Assembly: GCF_000379445.1 (NCBI RefSeq)
Contig: NZ_KB902251.1
Span: 24,781-88,780 of the forward strand
Length of the DNA: 64,000 nt
Source: Fangia hongkongensis FSC776 = DSM 21703
GTDB lineage: Bacteria; Pseudomonadota; Gammaproteobacteria; Francisellales; Francisellaceae
Direction: 5' to 3'
Below, piece by piece: positions 16,119 through 25,015 of the stretch. The notes under the pieces were generated by a model. The model was not told where the DNA came from. It saw nothing but the letters and a program-made list of their open reading frames with translations, and ran no database searches. Within the stretch, counting starts at the first letter, position 1, and each line of letters starts with the position of its first letter. A program made the position numbers and the translations under genes.

Positions 16119-18194
16119 TCATTTTTTGATAGCAAAAGGCGGCAGCCCTGCTAAGAGCGCTTTGCCGTAGAATTTCTGCTTCAACCTTGAATCTAAAATA
16201 ATAATCTCGCCCACATCTGTTTCTTGGCGCACCAATCGTCCAACCATTTGCGTGAGTTTTAATGATGCTTGTGGCAATGAAATATCCATAAAAGGTTTTC
16301 GCCCTATTGATTCCAGCCATTCAGAGCGCGTCTTATCAATTGGATTGGTTGGGACTTGAAAGGGCAGCTTATGAATAATCAGTCTTGTTAAATAGGCTCC
16401 TGCCAAGTCTACCCCTTCAGAAAAACTATCGACACCAAAAATAACCGATGGTTTAAAACTATCAATTTTCTTTTTATGCAGTGCAATCATCATCTGCTTG
16501 GAGCGATCACCCTGCACCAACACACAACGTTTAATTTCAGCTGATAAAAGAGAGTAGACCCGCTCCATTGCGTAGATGCTTGTGAATAAAACAAGCGCGC
16601 CATCTGGATGACCTTTTAAATACTGCTCATTTAAAAGTGCTGCTGTCTCCTTGATATGATCTTCTTGTGCTTGTGGCATAAAACGCATATCTGGAATGGA
16701 CAATGTAGAGTTATGATAAGGAAGCGGCGAGGGTAAAAGGAGCGTCTTCGCATTATTCTTAAGTCCCGTTGCGTTTAAAAAGCGATCGAATTTGCCTAAG
16801 GAGCGAACCGTTGCTGAGCACAGAATTACACCATGTTGAACTTCTCCCCAAAACATTTTTTTTAGTAATGAGGCAGCCTCAACAGGGGAAGCATGAAGGT
16901 CATAATCTTCAAATTGATGGTGAGCCAGCAAATCATCTGGGCGTTTTTGCTGTCCTTTATCGGTTTCTTTTCCCTCTAATGATGCATGAGGCTGAAGCCA
17001 TTTAGCAACTGGAGGGACACTATTTGTATTTAACAAAAGCGTATAAAGTGATTGCAAATTTTGCGATCTTTCTAACAGAAAACCAAGTTGTGTGAAGGTT
17101 TTCTCAAGTGAGTCTTTCTTATGTATATCACTTGTTTCAGCAAAGTCCTCAAGCTTTCGCTTCAAACTCTCACATTCTTTTACATAATAATCAGCAGCTT
17201 TTTTGATACTCCCAGCCACTTCCAGCATTTCATCTGACATCGATTTGATGCGCCAGATAGCATCCTCTTTAGTTGCACTTTGATACAATGGGTGGAGCAT
17301 TTGTTGAAATGCAGTTAACGATTCAATTAATGATTTTTTAATAAGCTGCCAATTCTCACGCATATTCTTTTCAACAAGCTTTTGAGGCAGCGCATTTAAT
17401 AACTTATCAACATCATTTACCCATTTTTGTGACCCGATTAATGAGCTATAGGCCGAGAAAGCATCGAGCGCCTTATCTGGCAGATGGTGACATTCATCAA
17501 TGATATAAATGCTCTTTTCAAAAGCTGGCAAAATCGCCCCATCGCCTAAATTAAGATGCGCTAATAACAAACTATGGTTTACAACAATAATATCTTGATT
17601 TCTAAGCCCTGCTCTTTCAGTTAAAAAGGGGCAGGTTTTGTAGTATTCACAGCGCGAAAAAGAACAAGCATTGCTGCTATTGTAAATCTCCTGATTCAAT
17701 GCCTTTGAAATCGGCACCTCTAAATCATCAAAATCCCCACTCCAGTCTTTTTGATACAATCTATCAAGTTTCTCTGCCTCTTCGGTTAGTGCTGAATCAC
17801 TAGAATCAAAACTATGAAGCTTTCGCGGACACAGATAGCGTGATCGCCCTTTTGCCAAGGTATAAGAGAGACTGGGAGCATCTTTTTTATCCTCACCAAT
17901 AAGCGATTGGATAAAAGGCAAATCTTTATGAATCAGCTGTTCTTGAAGCGCAACTGTTGCCGTTGAAACGATTATATTTAGCTTCTCTTTTCCTTTAGAT
18001 TCACGATATTGGTTATATAAAATAGCGCCAAGTAAGTAGGCAAAACTTTTTCCTGTTGCTGTCGGGGCCTCAATGACTAGATTCTCAGCATTTATAAGCG
18101 CTGATTTCACGGCATTGACCATATTCAGCTGTGATTCACGAACGCTAAGTCCCGCTGATTGAAAAAGCGCTTTTAACTCTTTTTCATTCATCAT
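16119..18194 (-). CDS. dinG: ATP-dependent DNA helicase, DinG family
   Basis: Superfamily 2 iron-sulfur helicase (XPD/DinG) unwinding 5'-3', linked to R-loop and damage handling. About 691 residues. Walker A is EAPTATGKSFAYL near residue 42; the four iron-sulfur cysteines are visible as YLCPRKL, then NACSFSRCEYYKTCPF; the Walker B box is IIDECHH (DEAH-like) near 237; later motifs are VLFTSIYAMERV, FGVDSFSEGVDL and QMVGRLVRQETDVG. Starts are ambiguous: ATG codons occur at 18206, 18203, 18194 and 18191. AGGTG lies about 9 bases before 18194, which I chose. The start overlaps the msrC stop by 11 bp, so the two are co-transcribed. E. coli-type YoaA is the alternative name for this branch. Confidence 0.88.
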   Translation of the reverse strand: MMNEKELKALFQSAGLSVRESQLNMVNAVKSALINAENLVIEAPTATGKSFAYLLGAILYNQYRESKGKEKLNIIVSTATVALQEQLIHKDLPFIQSLIGEDKKDAPSLSYTLAKGRSRYLCPRKLHSFDSSDSALTEEAEKLDRLYQKDWSGDFDDLEVPISKALNQEIYNSSNACSFSRCEYYKTCPFLTERAGLRNQDIIVVNHSLLLAHLNLGDGAILPAFEKSIYIIDECHHLPDKALDAFSAYSSLIGSQKWVNDVDKLLNALPQKLVEKNMRENWQLIKKSLIESLTAFQQMLHPLYQSATKEDAIWRIKSMSDEMLEVAGSIKKAADYYVKECESLKRKLEDFAETSDIHKKDSLEKTFTQLGFLLERSQNLQSLYTLLLNTNSVPPVAKWLQPHASLEGKETDKGQQKRPDDLLAHHQFEDYDLHASPVEAASLLKKMFWGEVQHGVILCSATVRSLGKFDRFLNATGLKNNAKTLLLPSPLPYHNSTLSIPDMRFMPQAQEDHIKETAALLNEQYLKGHPDGALVLFTSIYAMERVYSLLSAEIKRCVLVQGDRSKQMMIALHKKKIDSFKPSVIFGVDSFSEGVDLAGAYLTRLIIHKLPFQVPTNPIDKTRSEWLESIGRKPFMDISLPQASLKLTQMVGRLVRQETDVGEIIILDSRLKQKFYGKALLAGLPPFAIKK

Positions 18195-18672
18195 TAATTG
18201 CATCACCTAATATGCTCAGAAGCCGCTCAAGATACTCTTTATCCAACTGATCAAAACAAGCCTTATCATCAGAGTCAATATCAAGTACAGCAATTAGTCT
18301 GTTACCAACCACCCACGGCACAACAATTTCAGAGACAGTGCTACTTGAGCAGGCGATATGATAAGGCAGAAGATTCACATCATCAACGATTTGTGTTTTT
18401 CTTTCACTCGCAGCTTTTCCACAAACCCCTCTATCAAATTGAATACTTAAACAGCCGTGCCCGCCTTGATAAGGCCCAACTTTCAGTAAACTATTACCAC
18501 TATGGCGATAAAAGCCCACCCAGTCAAAGTAGCTAAATGCAGCTTTAAGCTCACAACAAACCGTTGACATAATGCTAATCAGATCCTTCTCTTGATCTAA
18601 GATAAGCGGCACATTTTGCAGCAACGCTTGATATATAGAGTGTTTTTTTTCAGTTGAATACACACGGGACAT
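18184..18672 (-). CDS. msrC: Free methionine-(R)-sulfoxide reductase (GAF domain)
   Basis: A 162-residue single GAF domain protein of the fRMsr (YebR) family, which reduces free methionine-R-sulfoxide in the cytoplasm. Family residues are visible: FDWVGFYR, LLKVGPYQGGHGCLSI with one catalytic Cys near residue 79, RGVCGKAA with the second near 89, and PYHIACSSSTVSEIVVPW with the third near 113. SEIVVP and VLDIDSDD complete the substrate pocket. Start at 18672 agrees with family length. It precedes dinG with an 11-bp overlap, suggesting joint expression under oxidative or DNA stress. An extended -10 element lies 35 bases upstream. Confidence 0.9.
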   Translation of the reverse strand: MSRVYSTEKKHSIYQALLQNVPLILDQEKDLISIMSTVCCELKAAFSYFDWVGFYRHSGNSLLKVGPYQGGHGCLSIQFDRGVCGKAASERKTQIVDDVNLLPYHIACSSSTVSEIVVPWVVGNRLIAVLDIDSDDKACFDQLDKEYLERLLSILGDAINDE

Positions 18673-18704
18673 AAAATAAAAGCTCTTTGCAATAAACTCT
18701 TTTT

Positions 18705-18713
18705 AGTATACCA
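18705..18713 (-). promoter_or_regulatory. Extended -10 promoter of msrC-dinG (predicted)
   Basis: Reverse strand reads TGGTATACT, an extended -10 element, about 33 bases upstream of the msrC ATG. It has the same TGGTATA core as the predicted arnT and glpK promoters. No convincing -35 was found. Confidence 0.4.
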
Positions 18714-18845
18714 CTTGACAGCTGGTTTTCAGATGTTAATTCTGAATTATTCCACATCTCTCTAGGCACAAATACAGCTATTTTACTTCCGTTTATTACA
18801 TTACAAGTTGACATTTACCTAAAAAATACAACAATGGAGGCTTAA

Positions 18846-18875
18846 GTGATTGAATCGCATTTACCTTATCAATGA
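18846..18875 (+). CDS. Possible 9-residue leader peptide before the MHS transporter
   Basis: GGAGG (18836-18840) lies 5 bases before a GTG at 18846, which opens a nine-codon frame (VIESHLPYQ) whose TGA at 18873-18875 overlaps the ATG of the transporter (ATGA). This is the layout of a translationally coupled leader. The strong ribosome binding site would otherwise have no good partner, because it is 31 bases from the transporter start. No known leader family was recognised. Confidence 0.3.
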   Translation: MIESHLPYQ

Positions 18876-20098
18876 AAATCAAAACTGCTATGTTAGCTGG
18901 CATGGGTGCCGGCATTGAGTATTATGACTTTGCCATTTTTGCGCTATTTGCACCAATGATTGGCACAAGCTTCTTTCCCAACTCACATCCAATAATCGCA
19001 ACGCTATACACTTTTTTAATATTCGCCCTAGGCTATATTATCCGCCCGATCGGGGGGCTTTTATTTGGCTTTATTGGAGATCGATATGGAAGAAAAACAG
19101 GCTTTTTCTATACTATGCTATCTTTAATGATTTCCACAGTGCTTATGGCAGTTTTGCCTGATAGTGACAGTATTGGCATTGCTGCAACGGTGATATTTAT
19201 TATTCTGAGATTAATTCAAGGACTTGCCATTGGCGGAGAAATTCCAACGGCAATTGCCTTTAGCACTGAACATTACCCTAAAAAACAAGGCCTTGCTGTT
19301 AGCATCGTATTTGCATTTCTCAGTGTCGGCATTTTACTTTCTTCATTTGTTTACATGATGCTAAGCTCATTCACAAAGGGCAGCTTTGTATTTGATCATG
19401 CATGGCGTATTGCCTTTTTAATTGGTGGGATATTAACACTTGTTATCTATATTCTGCGTAAAACACTCTATGAGACACCAGAGTTTCTTGACTATCAAAA
19501 GAACATGCAGTCAAAAGGCGCAGTGAAAGAACCAAAGGGACGCAATATCATTGCATCCATGTTAATTGTGGCTGCCCCAGCAATGCTTACCACTCAGTTT
19601 TTTTTGTTTTTGCCGAGCTACCTTAATAGCTACTTTTCCTATTCAAATAAACTCATTGGCGATATGTTGTTCTCTGGCTCAATTATCATGATTCTAGGCT
19701 GCATTATTGGCGGTTTTATGAGTGATTATGTCAAAAAGCGCATGCTATATACAACCTCCATTTTAATGATTGCTATTCTAGCCATTGTATTTTACCAGCG
19801 CGCCAATGAAGGGCATTTATCTATCGCGCTATTTATGACCATCAGTTTTCTTTTTGGCATACTCGCTTCAACCTATACAGTGATTATTGCAAATAGTTTT
19901 AGTACTGGATTTCGCTGTCGTGGCATTGGGCTTTCTTATAACCTAAGCTACTCTGTATTTAGCGCACCAATACCCGCGCTATCGATCTATCTAATTGATA
20001 TGTTCAAAATGACCACCTTACCGATTATATTCATTCTTGCCGGCATCGCTATCAGCTTGATTGGATTTGTTATCTTAAAAGTAGATCGAATTTTATAG
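18872..20098 (+). CDS. MFS transporter, metabolite:H+ symporter (MHS) family
   Basis: A 408-residue protein with 12 predicted helices. The MHS family signature is clear: GAGIEYYDFAIFALFAPMIG in helix 1, then RPIGGLLFGFIGDRYGRK near residue 57-75 and RLIQGLAIGGEIPTA near residue 111. Relatives (ShiA, KgtP, ProP, CitA) import organic acids, shikimate or osmolytes with protons. Substrate cannot be assigned. The ATG at 18872 lacks its own Shine-Dalgarno; a coupled leader frame ends on it. A TTGACA hexamer is present at 18808-18813 but no matching -10 was found. It is convergent with the papain-like gene at 20140. Confidence 0.87.
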   Translation: MKIKTAMLAGMGAGIEYYDFAIFALFAPMIGTSFFPNSHPIIATLYTFLIFALGYIIRPIGGLLFGFIGDRYGRKTGFFYTMLSLMISTVLMAVLPDSDSIGIAATVIFIILRLIQGLAIGGEIPTAIAFSTEHYPKKQGLAVSIVFAFLSVGILLSSFVYMMLSSFTKGSFVFDHAWRIAFLIGGILTLVIYILRKTLYETPEFLDYQKNMQSKGAVKEPKGRNIIASMLIVAAPAMLTTQFFLFLPSYLNSYFSYSNKLIGDMLFSGSIIMILGCIIGGFMSDYVKKRMLYTTSILMIAILAIVFYQRANEGHLSIALFMTISFLFGILASTYTVIIANSFSTGFRCRGIGLSYNLSYSVFSAPIPALSIYLIDMFKMTTLPIIFILAGIAISLIGFVILKVDRIL

Positions 20099-20139
20099 CC
20101 GATAAGAGATTGAAGAAAATAAAACAATATATTGACCCC

Positions 20140-20664
20140 TTAGCTTGCAATACCGAAAAAATTCAAAATCTTCTTCCAAATAGACTTATGATGAATGTTT
20201 TTTTTGATACTTATACGCTTTAATCTAACTGAAGTGCGTAGATCATTGGGTGTTAGGCGATAGGAGGCAAAGTACTTATTGGTAAGCGGATGCTCAGCAT
20301 GCTTAAATGCCGCATCAATAATCTCAGAGCAAAACCATCTATTTTCATTGTGATACCAATCACGTCGCCAAAGCCCAAGTCCTAAAGCTGCAAAATAATC
20401 ATACTTTTTTCCAAGTTGAGCTTTTAGGAAACCAATGAGTTTATCCTTTTGTGTGTCATCAAGTTTGCTCTCCCAAATCTCGAGCATATCTTGAGAATGA
20501 TAAAGCGCCTTTGTATCTCGCTCATATACACCCTTTGATCCATTTGAACTGTAACAGCATCCATCCACTTCCACCTCAACATGTGAAAAGTGAGACCAAG
20601 AAAGCAAGCGAATAAAATAACTTGAGAAATGATAACGTCTTGTAAAATACACTCTAACAACCAT
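20140..20664 (-). CDS. Permuted papain-like (NlpC/P60-fold) enzyme, YiiX-type
   Basis: A 174-residue cytoplasmic-looking protein with the circularly permuted NlpC/P60 arrangement: a His in WSHFSHVEVEVDG near residue 28 and a later Cys in NRWFCSEIIDAAF near residue 117, with a KYDYFAALGLGLW stretch before it. In permuted members the His motif precedes the Cys, as here. Such enzymes act as amidases, acyltransferases or peptidases on cell-wall or lipid substrates. No signal peptide is seen; the C-terminal tail is Lys-rich (about residues 148-170). Family known as YiiX/YebB-like; the substrate is unknown. It lies between the convergent MHS transporter and yidC. Confidence 0.65.
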   Translation of the reverse strand: MVVRVYFTRRYHFSSYFIRLLSWSHFSHVEVEVDGCCYSSNGSKGVYERDTKALYHSQDMLEIWESKLDDTQKDKLIGFLKAQLGKKYDYFAALGLGLWRRDWYHNENRWFCSEIIDAAFKHAEHPLTNKYFASYRLTPNDLRTSVRLKRISIKKNIHHKSIWKKILNFFGIAS

Positions 20665-20733
20665 ATAGATTCATCCATTGAATTGCGTCAACTAGAGTGT
20701 AGTTAAATTAAAATATTTTGCAGATTAAGCAGA

Positions 20734-22434
20734 CTATGTGCGCTTTGCTTTTTGCTCTTGTGTGTATTTTCTTGTGATATACCATTGTTGCAAAATACTA
20801 ATACAGTTATTTGTTAACCAATAAAGCACAAGCCCTGCTGGGAATGATGCAAAGAACACAGTGAAAATCACCGGCATAAACATCATAATTTTTGCCTGTG
20901 TTGGGTCAGCTGAAGTTGGGCTTATCTTCTGCTGCACAAACATTGATATACCCATTAAAATTGGCAATACAAAATAAGGGTCTTTTGATGCTAAATCATG
21001 AATCCAGAAAATAAATGGTGCTTGGCGAAGCTGCACACTTTCCAAAAGCACCCAATAAAGTGCGATAAATACCGGAATCTGAATAAGAATAGGCAAACAA
21101 CCACTTGCTGGGTTAACCTTTTCTTCTTTATACATTTCCATCATTTTGCGACCAAGCTTTTGCCTATCGCCTTTATAGATTTCTTGGAGTTTTTTCATTC
21201 TTGGCTGTAGCATACGCATTTTTGCCATGGAACGGTAACTCTTTGCTGAAAGTGGGTAAAATAGAATTTTGATCAACACAGTAACAAGGATAATCGAAAG
21301 ACCCCAGTTTGCTACAACACTATGAATAATCCCCATTAACCAGAAAATAATCACCGAAATAAAAGACAACAAACCATAGTCGACAAGCTTGTCTAAACCT
21401 TGAGGTGTCGCTGCACCAAAGTCACTGACCATTGCCTCTAAGTTTTTGGTAATAGTCGGCCCTGTATAAAGCACATTACTATTAGTCATCGTTGCATTTT
21501 CATTTAAAACAACCGGCAGGGTTTCAATACCCGCTTGATAGATATTTGTATCAACTTTATCTGCATAGACTTTATAGCTTGCTTGTGGGTTATTAGGCAC
21601 CCAAAGGCTTACAAAGTAATGCTGTATCATTGCAGCCCAACCTGTCTTGGTTGAAACTTCAGTTGGTGCTACGCTACTTGCTAAATCTTTAAAGGCTTCT
21701 TTTTGGAAAGGCTTTTGAGTAGAAGAAAGACCTACTCCTGTAAAGGAATATGAATGCGCATCTAATAGGCTAAAGCTATGACTTTCAGGATTGACTTTGC
21801 GTGTAATCTCACTATCAAATGCAATACTAACCGGCTTACCTGTGTTATTTTTAACTGACTGATTAACCGTAATTGCATAGGTGTTTTCATCGATGTGGTA
21901 ATTTCGTGTAATCGCAAGGTTATTAACATTTGCAGTTAAAGTGACAACAACACCATCAGAAACCTTCTTTGTTGACTCGTGATTAAAGAGAATGTTCTCT
22001 CTTTTACCATTAACGACAAGTACAGACTCCGCAATATAACGAGATGCCTTGTCATTATTCAATAGTGGCATCGGGTTTTTATTATCAAGGCTAATGTTGT
22101 AGTCAATCAGTGCTGCATTAATAATAGCACCATTAACTGGAGAGATTTGCAAATTCTTAAATACATTTGTATTAATAGTGATTGGCTTATGGTCAGCAAC
22201 ATTATAACTCTGCGTACTTACAGGGGCATTATCAGCACTTTGAGAGAGCGTTGTTTGAGATGTGTTTTTATTTGTCGTTGTAGCCGCATTATTTGCAGTC
22301 TTTTGAGACAGCTCAGATGCTTGCGCTTTAGGTGCTGGCTTTGGGGCAAACATTTCCTGCCATTTTGAGGTCAGTGATAGAAAAATCACCACTATAATTG
22401 CCAACAAAAATATTCTGATATAATTAGATTTCAT
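20734..22434 (-). CDS. yidC: Membrane protein insertase YidC
   Basis: Inserts and folds inner-membrane proteins with or without SecYEG. The 566 residues show the proteobacterial form: N-terminal helix (IRIFLLAIIVVIFLSL), a low-complexity Thr/Asn/Ala linker near residues 40-75, a large periplasmic domain (about 80-340), then five helices with LSIILVTVLIKILFYPLSAK near 385, the cytoplasmic hairpin MRMLQPRMKKLQEIYKGDRQ, and NPASGCLPILIQIPVFIALYW. The conserved positive residue of the groove lies in the segment before the hairpin (VLIKIL, with Lys where Arg is common). Fifth in the order rpmH, rnpA, yidD, yidC; 5 bp after yidD. Confidence 0.97.
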   Translation of the reverse strand: MKSNYIRIFLLAIIVVIFLSLTSKWQEMFAPKPAPKAQASELSQKTANNAATTTNKNTSQTTLSQSADNAPVSTQSYNVADHKPITINTNVFKNLQISPVNGAIINAALIDYNISLDNKNPMPLLNNDKASRYIAESVLVVNGKRENILFNHESTKKVSDGVVVTLTANVNNLAITRNYHIDENTYAITVNQSVKNNTGKPVSIAFDSEITRKVNPESHSFSLLDAHSYSFTGVGLSSTQKPFQKEAFKDLASSVAPTEVSTKTGWAAMIQHYFVSLWVPNNPQASYKVYADKVDTNIYQAGIETLPVVLNENATMTNSNVLYTGPTITKNLEAMVSDFGAATPQGLDKLVDYGLLSFISVIIFWLMGIIHSVVANWGLSIILVTVLIKILFYPLSAKSYRSMAKMRMLQPRMKKLQEIYKGDRQKLGRKMMEMYKEEKVNPASGCLPILIQIPVFIALYWVLLESVQLRQAPFIFWIHDLASKDPYFVLPILMGISMFVQQKISPTSADPTQAKIMMFMPVIFTVFFASFPAGLVLYWLTNNCISILQQWYITRKYTQEQKAKRT

Positions 22435-22439
22435 TTAAC

Positions 22440-22784
22440 TTAAACCTTTTCTCTACTCTCTTTTACGCACGTTTCGTTTGTTGTTTTTTCAACTTTTTTC
22501 TTATCGCAGCAAGAGGTTTTATGCGCCTTTTTTACAGGCACAGGATCAAACCCACCTTCTGAGCCTGGATGGCATTTTACCAGTCTTTTGCTCATTAGCC
22601 AAAGACCAATCAGGATTCCATGCAATTTAATTGCTTCCAGCGCATATTGTGAACAGCTTGGATAAAATCGACAGCGAGTACCAAGCATTGGACTAATCGC
22701 CAGCTGATAAAAACGAATGATTAGGATAAACGGTAAAGCTATAACACTTCTGAGGCGCTTATAAACTGCTCGAGCGATTGCCAT
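22440..22784 (-). CDS. yidD: Membrane protein insertion efficiency factor YidD
   Basis: A 114-residue peripheral membrane protein aiding YidC. The hallmark [20 protein letters not shown] followed by [13 protein letters not shown] is present near residues 24-55, then [13 protein letters not shown] near 72-84. The basic N-terminal amphipathic helix ([11 protein letters not shown]) fits membrane association. The C-terminal 30 residues are an extra Lys/Glu/Cys-rich tail ([14 protein letters not shown]). It overlaps the 3' end of rnpA by 46 bp; alternatively an internal start without much overlap is possible, but none restores the family N-terminus. Confidence 0.93.
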   Translation of the reverse strand: MAIARAVYKRLRSVIALPFILIIRFYQLAISPMLGTRCRFYPSCSQYALEAIKLHGILIGLWLMSKRLVKCHPGSEGGFDPVPVKKAHKTSCCDKKKVEKTTNETCVKESREKV

Positions 22785-23107
22785 AGTTCACCTTTTTGCG
22801 CAGATTTAGCTGATTTTGTAGCAATAGCAACAACTGCTTTGCCGACAAATAAGTGCTTATGTCTGCGAAATGACTCTTTGATTAAACGGCGACATAAATT
22901 GCGTTTCACCGCGGATTTTACTTTTTTTTTTGCAATAATAACGCCCACAGCTGGAATCTCATCGCTCTTTTCAGCAATCAGAAAGCTAAAATGTGGGGTG
23001 TAGATTTTATGAAAGATATGATCAAAGGCAGCTGAAATTTCATTGCCTCGAAGGATATTCTCTTTTGCCAGCGTGTTACGCAGCAAGCTTATGTCTGCCT
23101 TTTGCAC
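22739..23107 (-). CDS. rnpA: Ribonuclease P protein component
   Basis: Protein subunit of RNase P, which matures tRNA 5' ends. The 122-residue frame has the RNR signature as [21 protein letters not shown] near residues 64-84, and FSFLIAEK and VGVIIAKKK before it. The GTG at 23107 lies inside rpmH and gives a 32-bp overlap; the next candidate is the TTG at residue 8 ([14 protein letters not shown]), closer to the usual RnpA start. I kept the longer frame, since several gammaproteobacteria have an rpmH-rnpA overlap, but the start is unsure. Followed by yidD with overlap, so the four genes form a compressed operon. Confidence 0.9.
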   Translation of the reverse strand: MQKADISLLRNTLAKENILRGNEISAAFDHIFHKIYTPHFSFLIAEKSDEIPAVGVIIAKKKVKSAVKRNLCRRLIKESFRRHKHLFVGKAVVAIATKSAKSAQKGELWQSLEQFISASEVL

Positions 23108-23210
23108 GTCTGTTACGAATCACTTTTTGGCCTCTTAATGTGCTCATTCTTGCACGAAAACCATGTGTTCTTTTTCTTTTAAGGTTACTTGGCTGAAATG
23201 TTCTTTTCAT
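23076..23210 (-). CDS. rpmH: 50S ribosomal protein L34
   Basis: A 44-residue, highly basic ribosomal protein. Translation starts [20 protein letters not shown] and continues [20 protein letters not shown] to KLAA, a full match to the L34 family across its length. GGATAGAGTA upstream includes a reasonable ribosome binding site. It heads the cluster rpmH-rnpA-yidD-yidC. In many gammaproteobacteria dnaA and oriC lie just upstream; here the upstream neighbour is a divergent SnoaL/LuxR regulator and no DnaA boxes were seen. Confidence 0.97.
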   Translation of the reverse strand: MKRTFQPSNLKRKRTHGFRARMSTLRGQKVIRNRRAKGRHKLAA

Positions 23211-23358
23211 TACTCTATCCTCATTTACTATATATATTACTAACTTAGTTTTAAAAGCGCCTCACACTTGCAGCATCACACCCAACTGACAAGTCAAGCT
23301 CATATAAAGTCTTTGCAAACTTATCTAGCTTCTATCTTCATTTTAAAAAGATATGCTG

Positions 23359-23382
23359 CTCACAGGCGTGTGAGTCTATAAT
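23359..23382. promoter_or_regulatory. Inverted repeat CTCACA-GGCG-TGTGAG followed by TATAAT
   Basis: A perfect 6-bp inverted repeat with a 4-base centre (23359-23374) lies 2 bases before TATAAT (23377-23382), in the gap between rpmH and the SnoaL/LuxR gene. The placement just upstream of a -10-like box suggests an operator, or a hairpin in an RNA read from either side. The remaining gap (23211-23511) shows nothing else certain. Confidence 0.35.
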
Positions 23383-23511
23383 ATTTTCTCTAGCTTGTCG
23401 ATATTTTTCTCTTTAAAGGCAAAAGAATCTTATATCATTTTGTGAACAATACCATAATTTTATTTGTCGTGATATTATACATATGTGTGATTAGCAACAA
23501 GGAGTGTAGAG

Positions 23512-24246
23512 TTGTCAAGTGAACGTATTGACGCATGCGTCGCCTATATTCATCGTGTTTTAATAGATAAAGACTACTCCGCTGTCGCTAAGTTTATCCC
23601 GGAAAACAGCTTGAATATTTCATTATTTGACTTTTCAAAGGGTCCTAATGAAATCATTAATGATCTTAAGATGTATCATAGCATGTTTGAGATACTCGAG
23701 ATTAATTACTTACAAAAAAGCTATGATAATGATATCGTTTATCTGGAAGTGGAACAAAAGCTCCGACACATTGGAAATTTTTTAGGCATTCAAGCTACAA
23801 ATAACACCATTACGCTTAAGTGTAAGTTTAACTTTTTCTATATTAACGACCATGTTCAACAATATAATATACTGACGACAAACTTCGATGAAATGGTTAG
23901 TGCATTAACCACTGAACAAAAAGCACAAAAGATTATTAACAAAGCTTATGAATCAAAAGCACTTAAAGAGCAGATTTTTCTACACAAGCTATTGCAAGCA
24001 TTCAAAGCTGGAGATTTTCGACTATCGCCACAGGAAATACGCTGCTGGATGCTGAATACAGAAGGCTATGGCACTGTACATATTGCCAAAATCTTAAACT
24101 GCTCCCATGAAACCGTAAGAACACATATCAAACTTGCACGCAAAAAATTTCGTGATGCCAACCCCTATGGAAACATTGCACAGTGGATTAAAGATAAGGA
24201 CCTAGAGGCACATGTTAGACATTATGTTGCCTATCTTGTTCGCTGA
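23512..24246 (+). CDS. Fusion of SnoaL-like sensor domain and LuxR-type HTH regulator
   Basis: A 244-residue protein. Residues 1-130 resemble the SnoaL/NTF2-like fold, chiefly through the HIGNFLGIQATNNTITL segment near residue 87, which parallels the H-x-G-x-F-x-G-I-x-x-T core of SnoaL ester cyclases, and an Asp soon after (TTNFD). Residues about 170-215 are a LuxR/GerE helix-turn-helix: LSPQEIRCWMLNTEGYG, then IAKILNCSHETVRTHIKLAR. There is no autoinducer domain or receiver domain. Start is TTG at 23512, preceded by AAGGAG at 7 bases. It is divergent from rpmH and convergent with the methyltransferase. The sensor ligand is unknown. Confidence 0.7.
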   Translation: MSSERIDACVAYIHRVLIDKDYSAVAKFIPENSLNISLFDFSKGPNEIINDLKMYHSMFEILEINYLQKSYDNDIVYLEVEQKLRHIGNFLGIQATNNTITLKCKFNFFYINDHVQQYNILTTNFDEMVSALTTEQKAQKIINKAYESKALKEQIFLHKLLQAFKAGDFRLSPQEIRCWMLNTEGYGTVHIAKILNCSHETVRTHIKLARKKFRDANPYGNIAQWIKDKDLEAHVRHYVAYLVR

Positions 24247-24256
24247 CCAACTAAGC

Positions 24257-25015
24257 TTACAACCCTTGTGACTTGGTAATAGTAACATAGGCAGGTGCTC
24301 TTTTCATGACATATAGTCCATCGTTGATTTTTTTACTCTTTGCATATTCAAGACAAAGCGCTTCTGCTTTTTCTACACCAAAGCTATCTATTGTTTTCTC
24401 AGCATATTGATTAAAGCAATTCTCTAAAATACAAAATTTACTCAAGGATAACATGTCTCTAAATGAATCTGTTTGATAGCTATCCTCTATAATTTCCTCT
24501 GAAAACGCCATCCCTTTTTGGGTTAAAATTTCTCTTAAAATTGCCGAACTTGCATAGTTATCATTATGCTTTTTATACTGCTCAAAATTATCCCCTCGAT
24601 CGCCACCTAAGATAAACAGCATTTTTCCATTTGTATTTAAATGCGCATAAGCCTTGTCAACAAACCGAGTCCAATCCTTAGGGTCAACATGATAAAGCAC
24701 ATGCGAACAGAGAATAAAATCATACTTCCCCGTCAGTGTTACTTGTAAAAAATCAGCTTCTATACACTTTGCATCTTTTGTGCCTCTAAGACCTTCAAAA
24801 AATACAGGATTTGGCTCAATTGCCATTATTTCTTTAAAATAAGGCGCAATTTGACATGTAATTTTGCCATCACCTGCGCCAATATCTAAATATGCCGTAT
24901 TATTTGACAAATCTGATAATACATTATCTTTTATATAGCGAACCACTCTTTCATGATTTCTATTGTTATCAATAATTTTATAGATACCGGCATAGTCTTG
25001 ATCCGATAATACCAC
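24257..25015 (-). CDS. Class I SAM-dependent methyltransferase
   Basis: A 252-residue protein with the Rossmann methyltransferase core: motif I AYLDIGAGDGKITCQI near residues 41-56, IMAIEPNPVFFEGL for motif II (acidic residue binding the ribose), CIEADFLQ for motif III and FILCSHVLYHVDPKDW near residue 100. The C-terminal third is helical and may form the substrate cap. Substrate is not identifiable; the layout resembles small-molecule methyltransferases rather than RNA or protein ones. The start is a GTG at 25015. It is convergent with the SnoaL/LuxR gene with 10 bp between stops. Confidence 0.8.
   Translation of the reverse strand: MVLSDQDYAGIYKIIDNNRNHERVVRYIKDNVLSDLSNNTAYLDIGAGDGKITCQIAPYFKEIMAIEPNPVFFEGLRGTKDAKCIEADFLQVTLTGKYDFILCSHVLYHVDPKDWTRFVDKAYAHLNTNGKMLFILGGDRGDNFEQYKKHNDNYASSAILREILTQKGMAFSEEIIEDSYQTDSFRDMLSLSKFCILENCFNQYAEKTIDSFGVEKAEALCLEYAKSKKINDGLYVMKRAPAYVTITKSQGL

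Noticed and set aside
23211-23511. oriC next to rpmH
   Set aside because: No DnaA boxes or GATC clusters were found; the position alone is not evidence.
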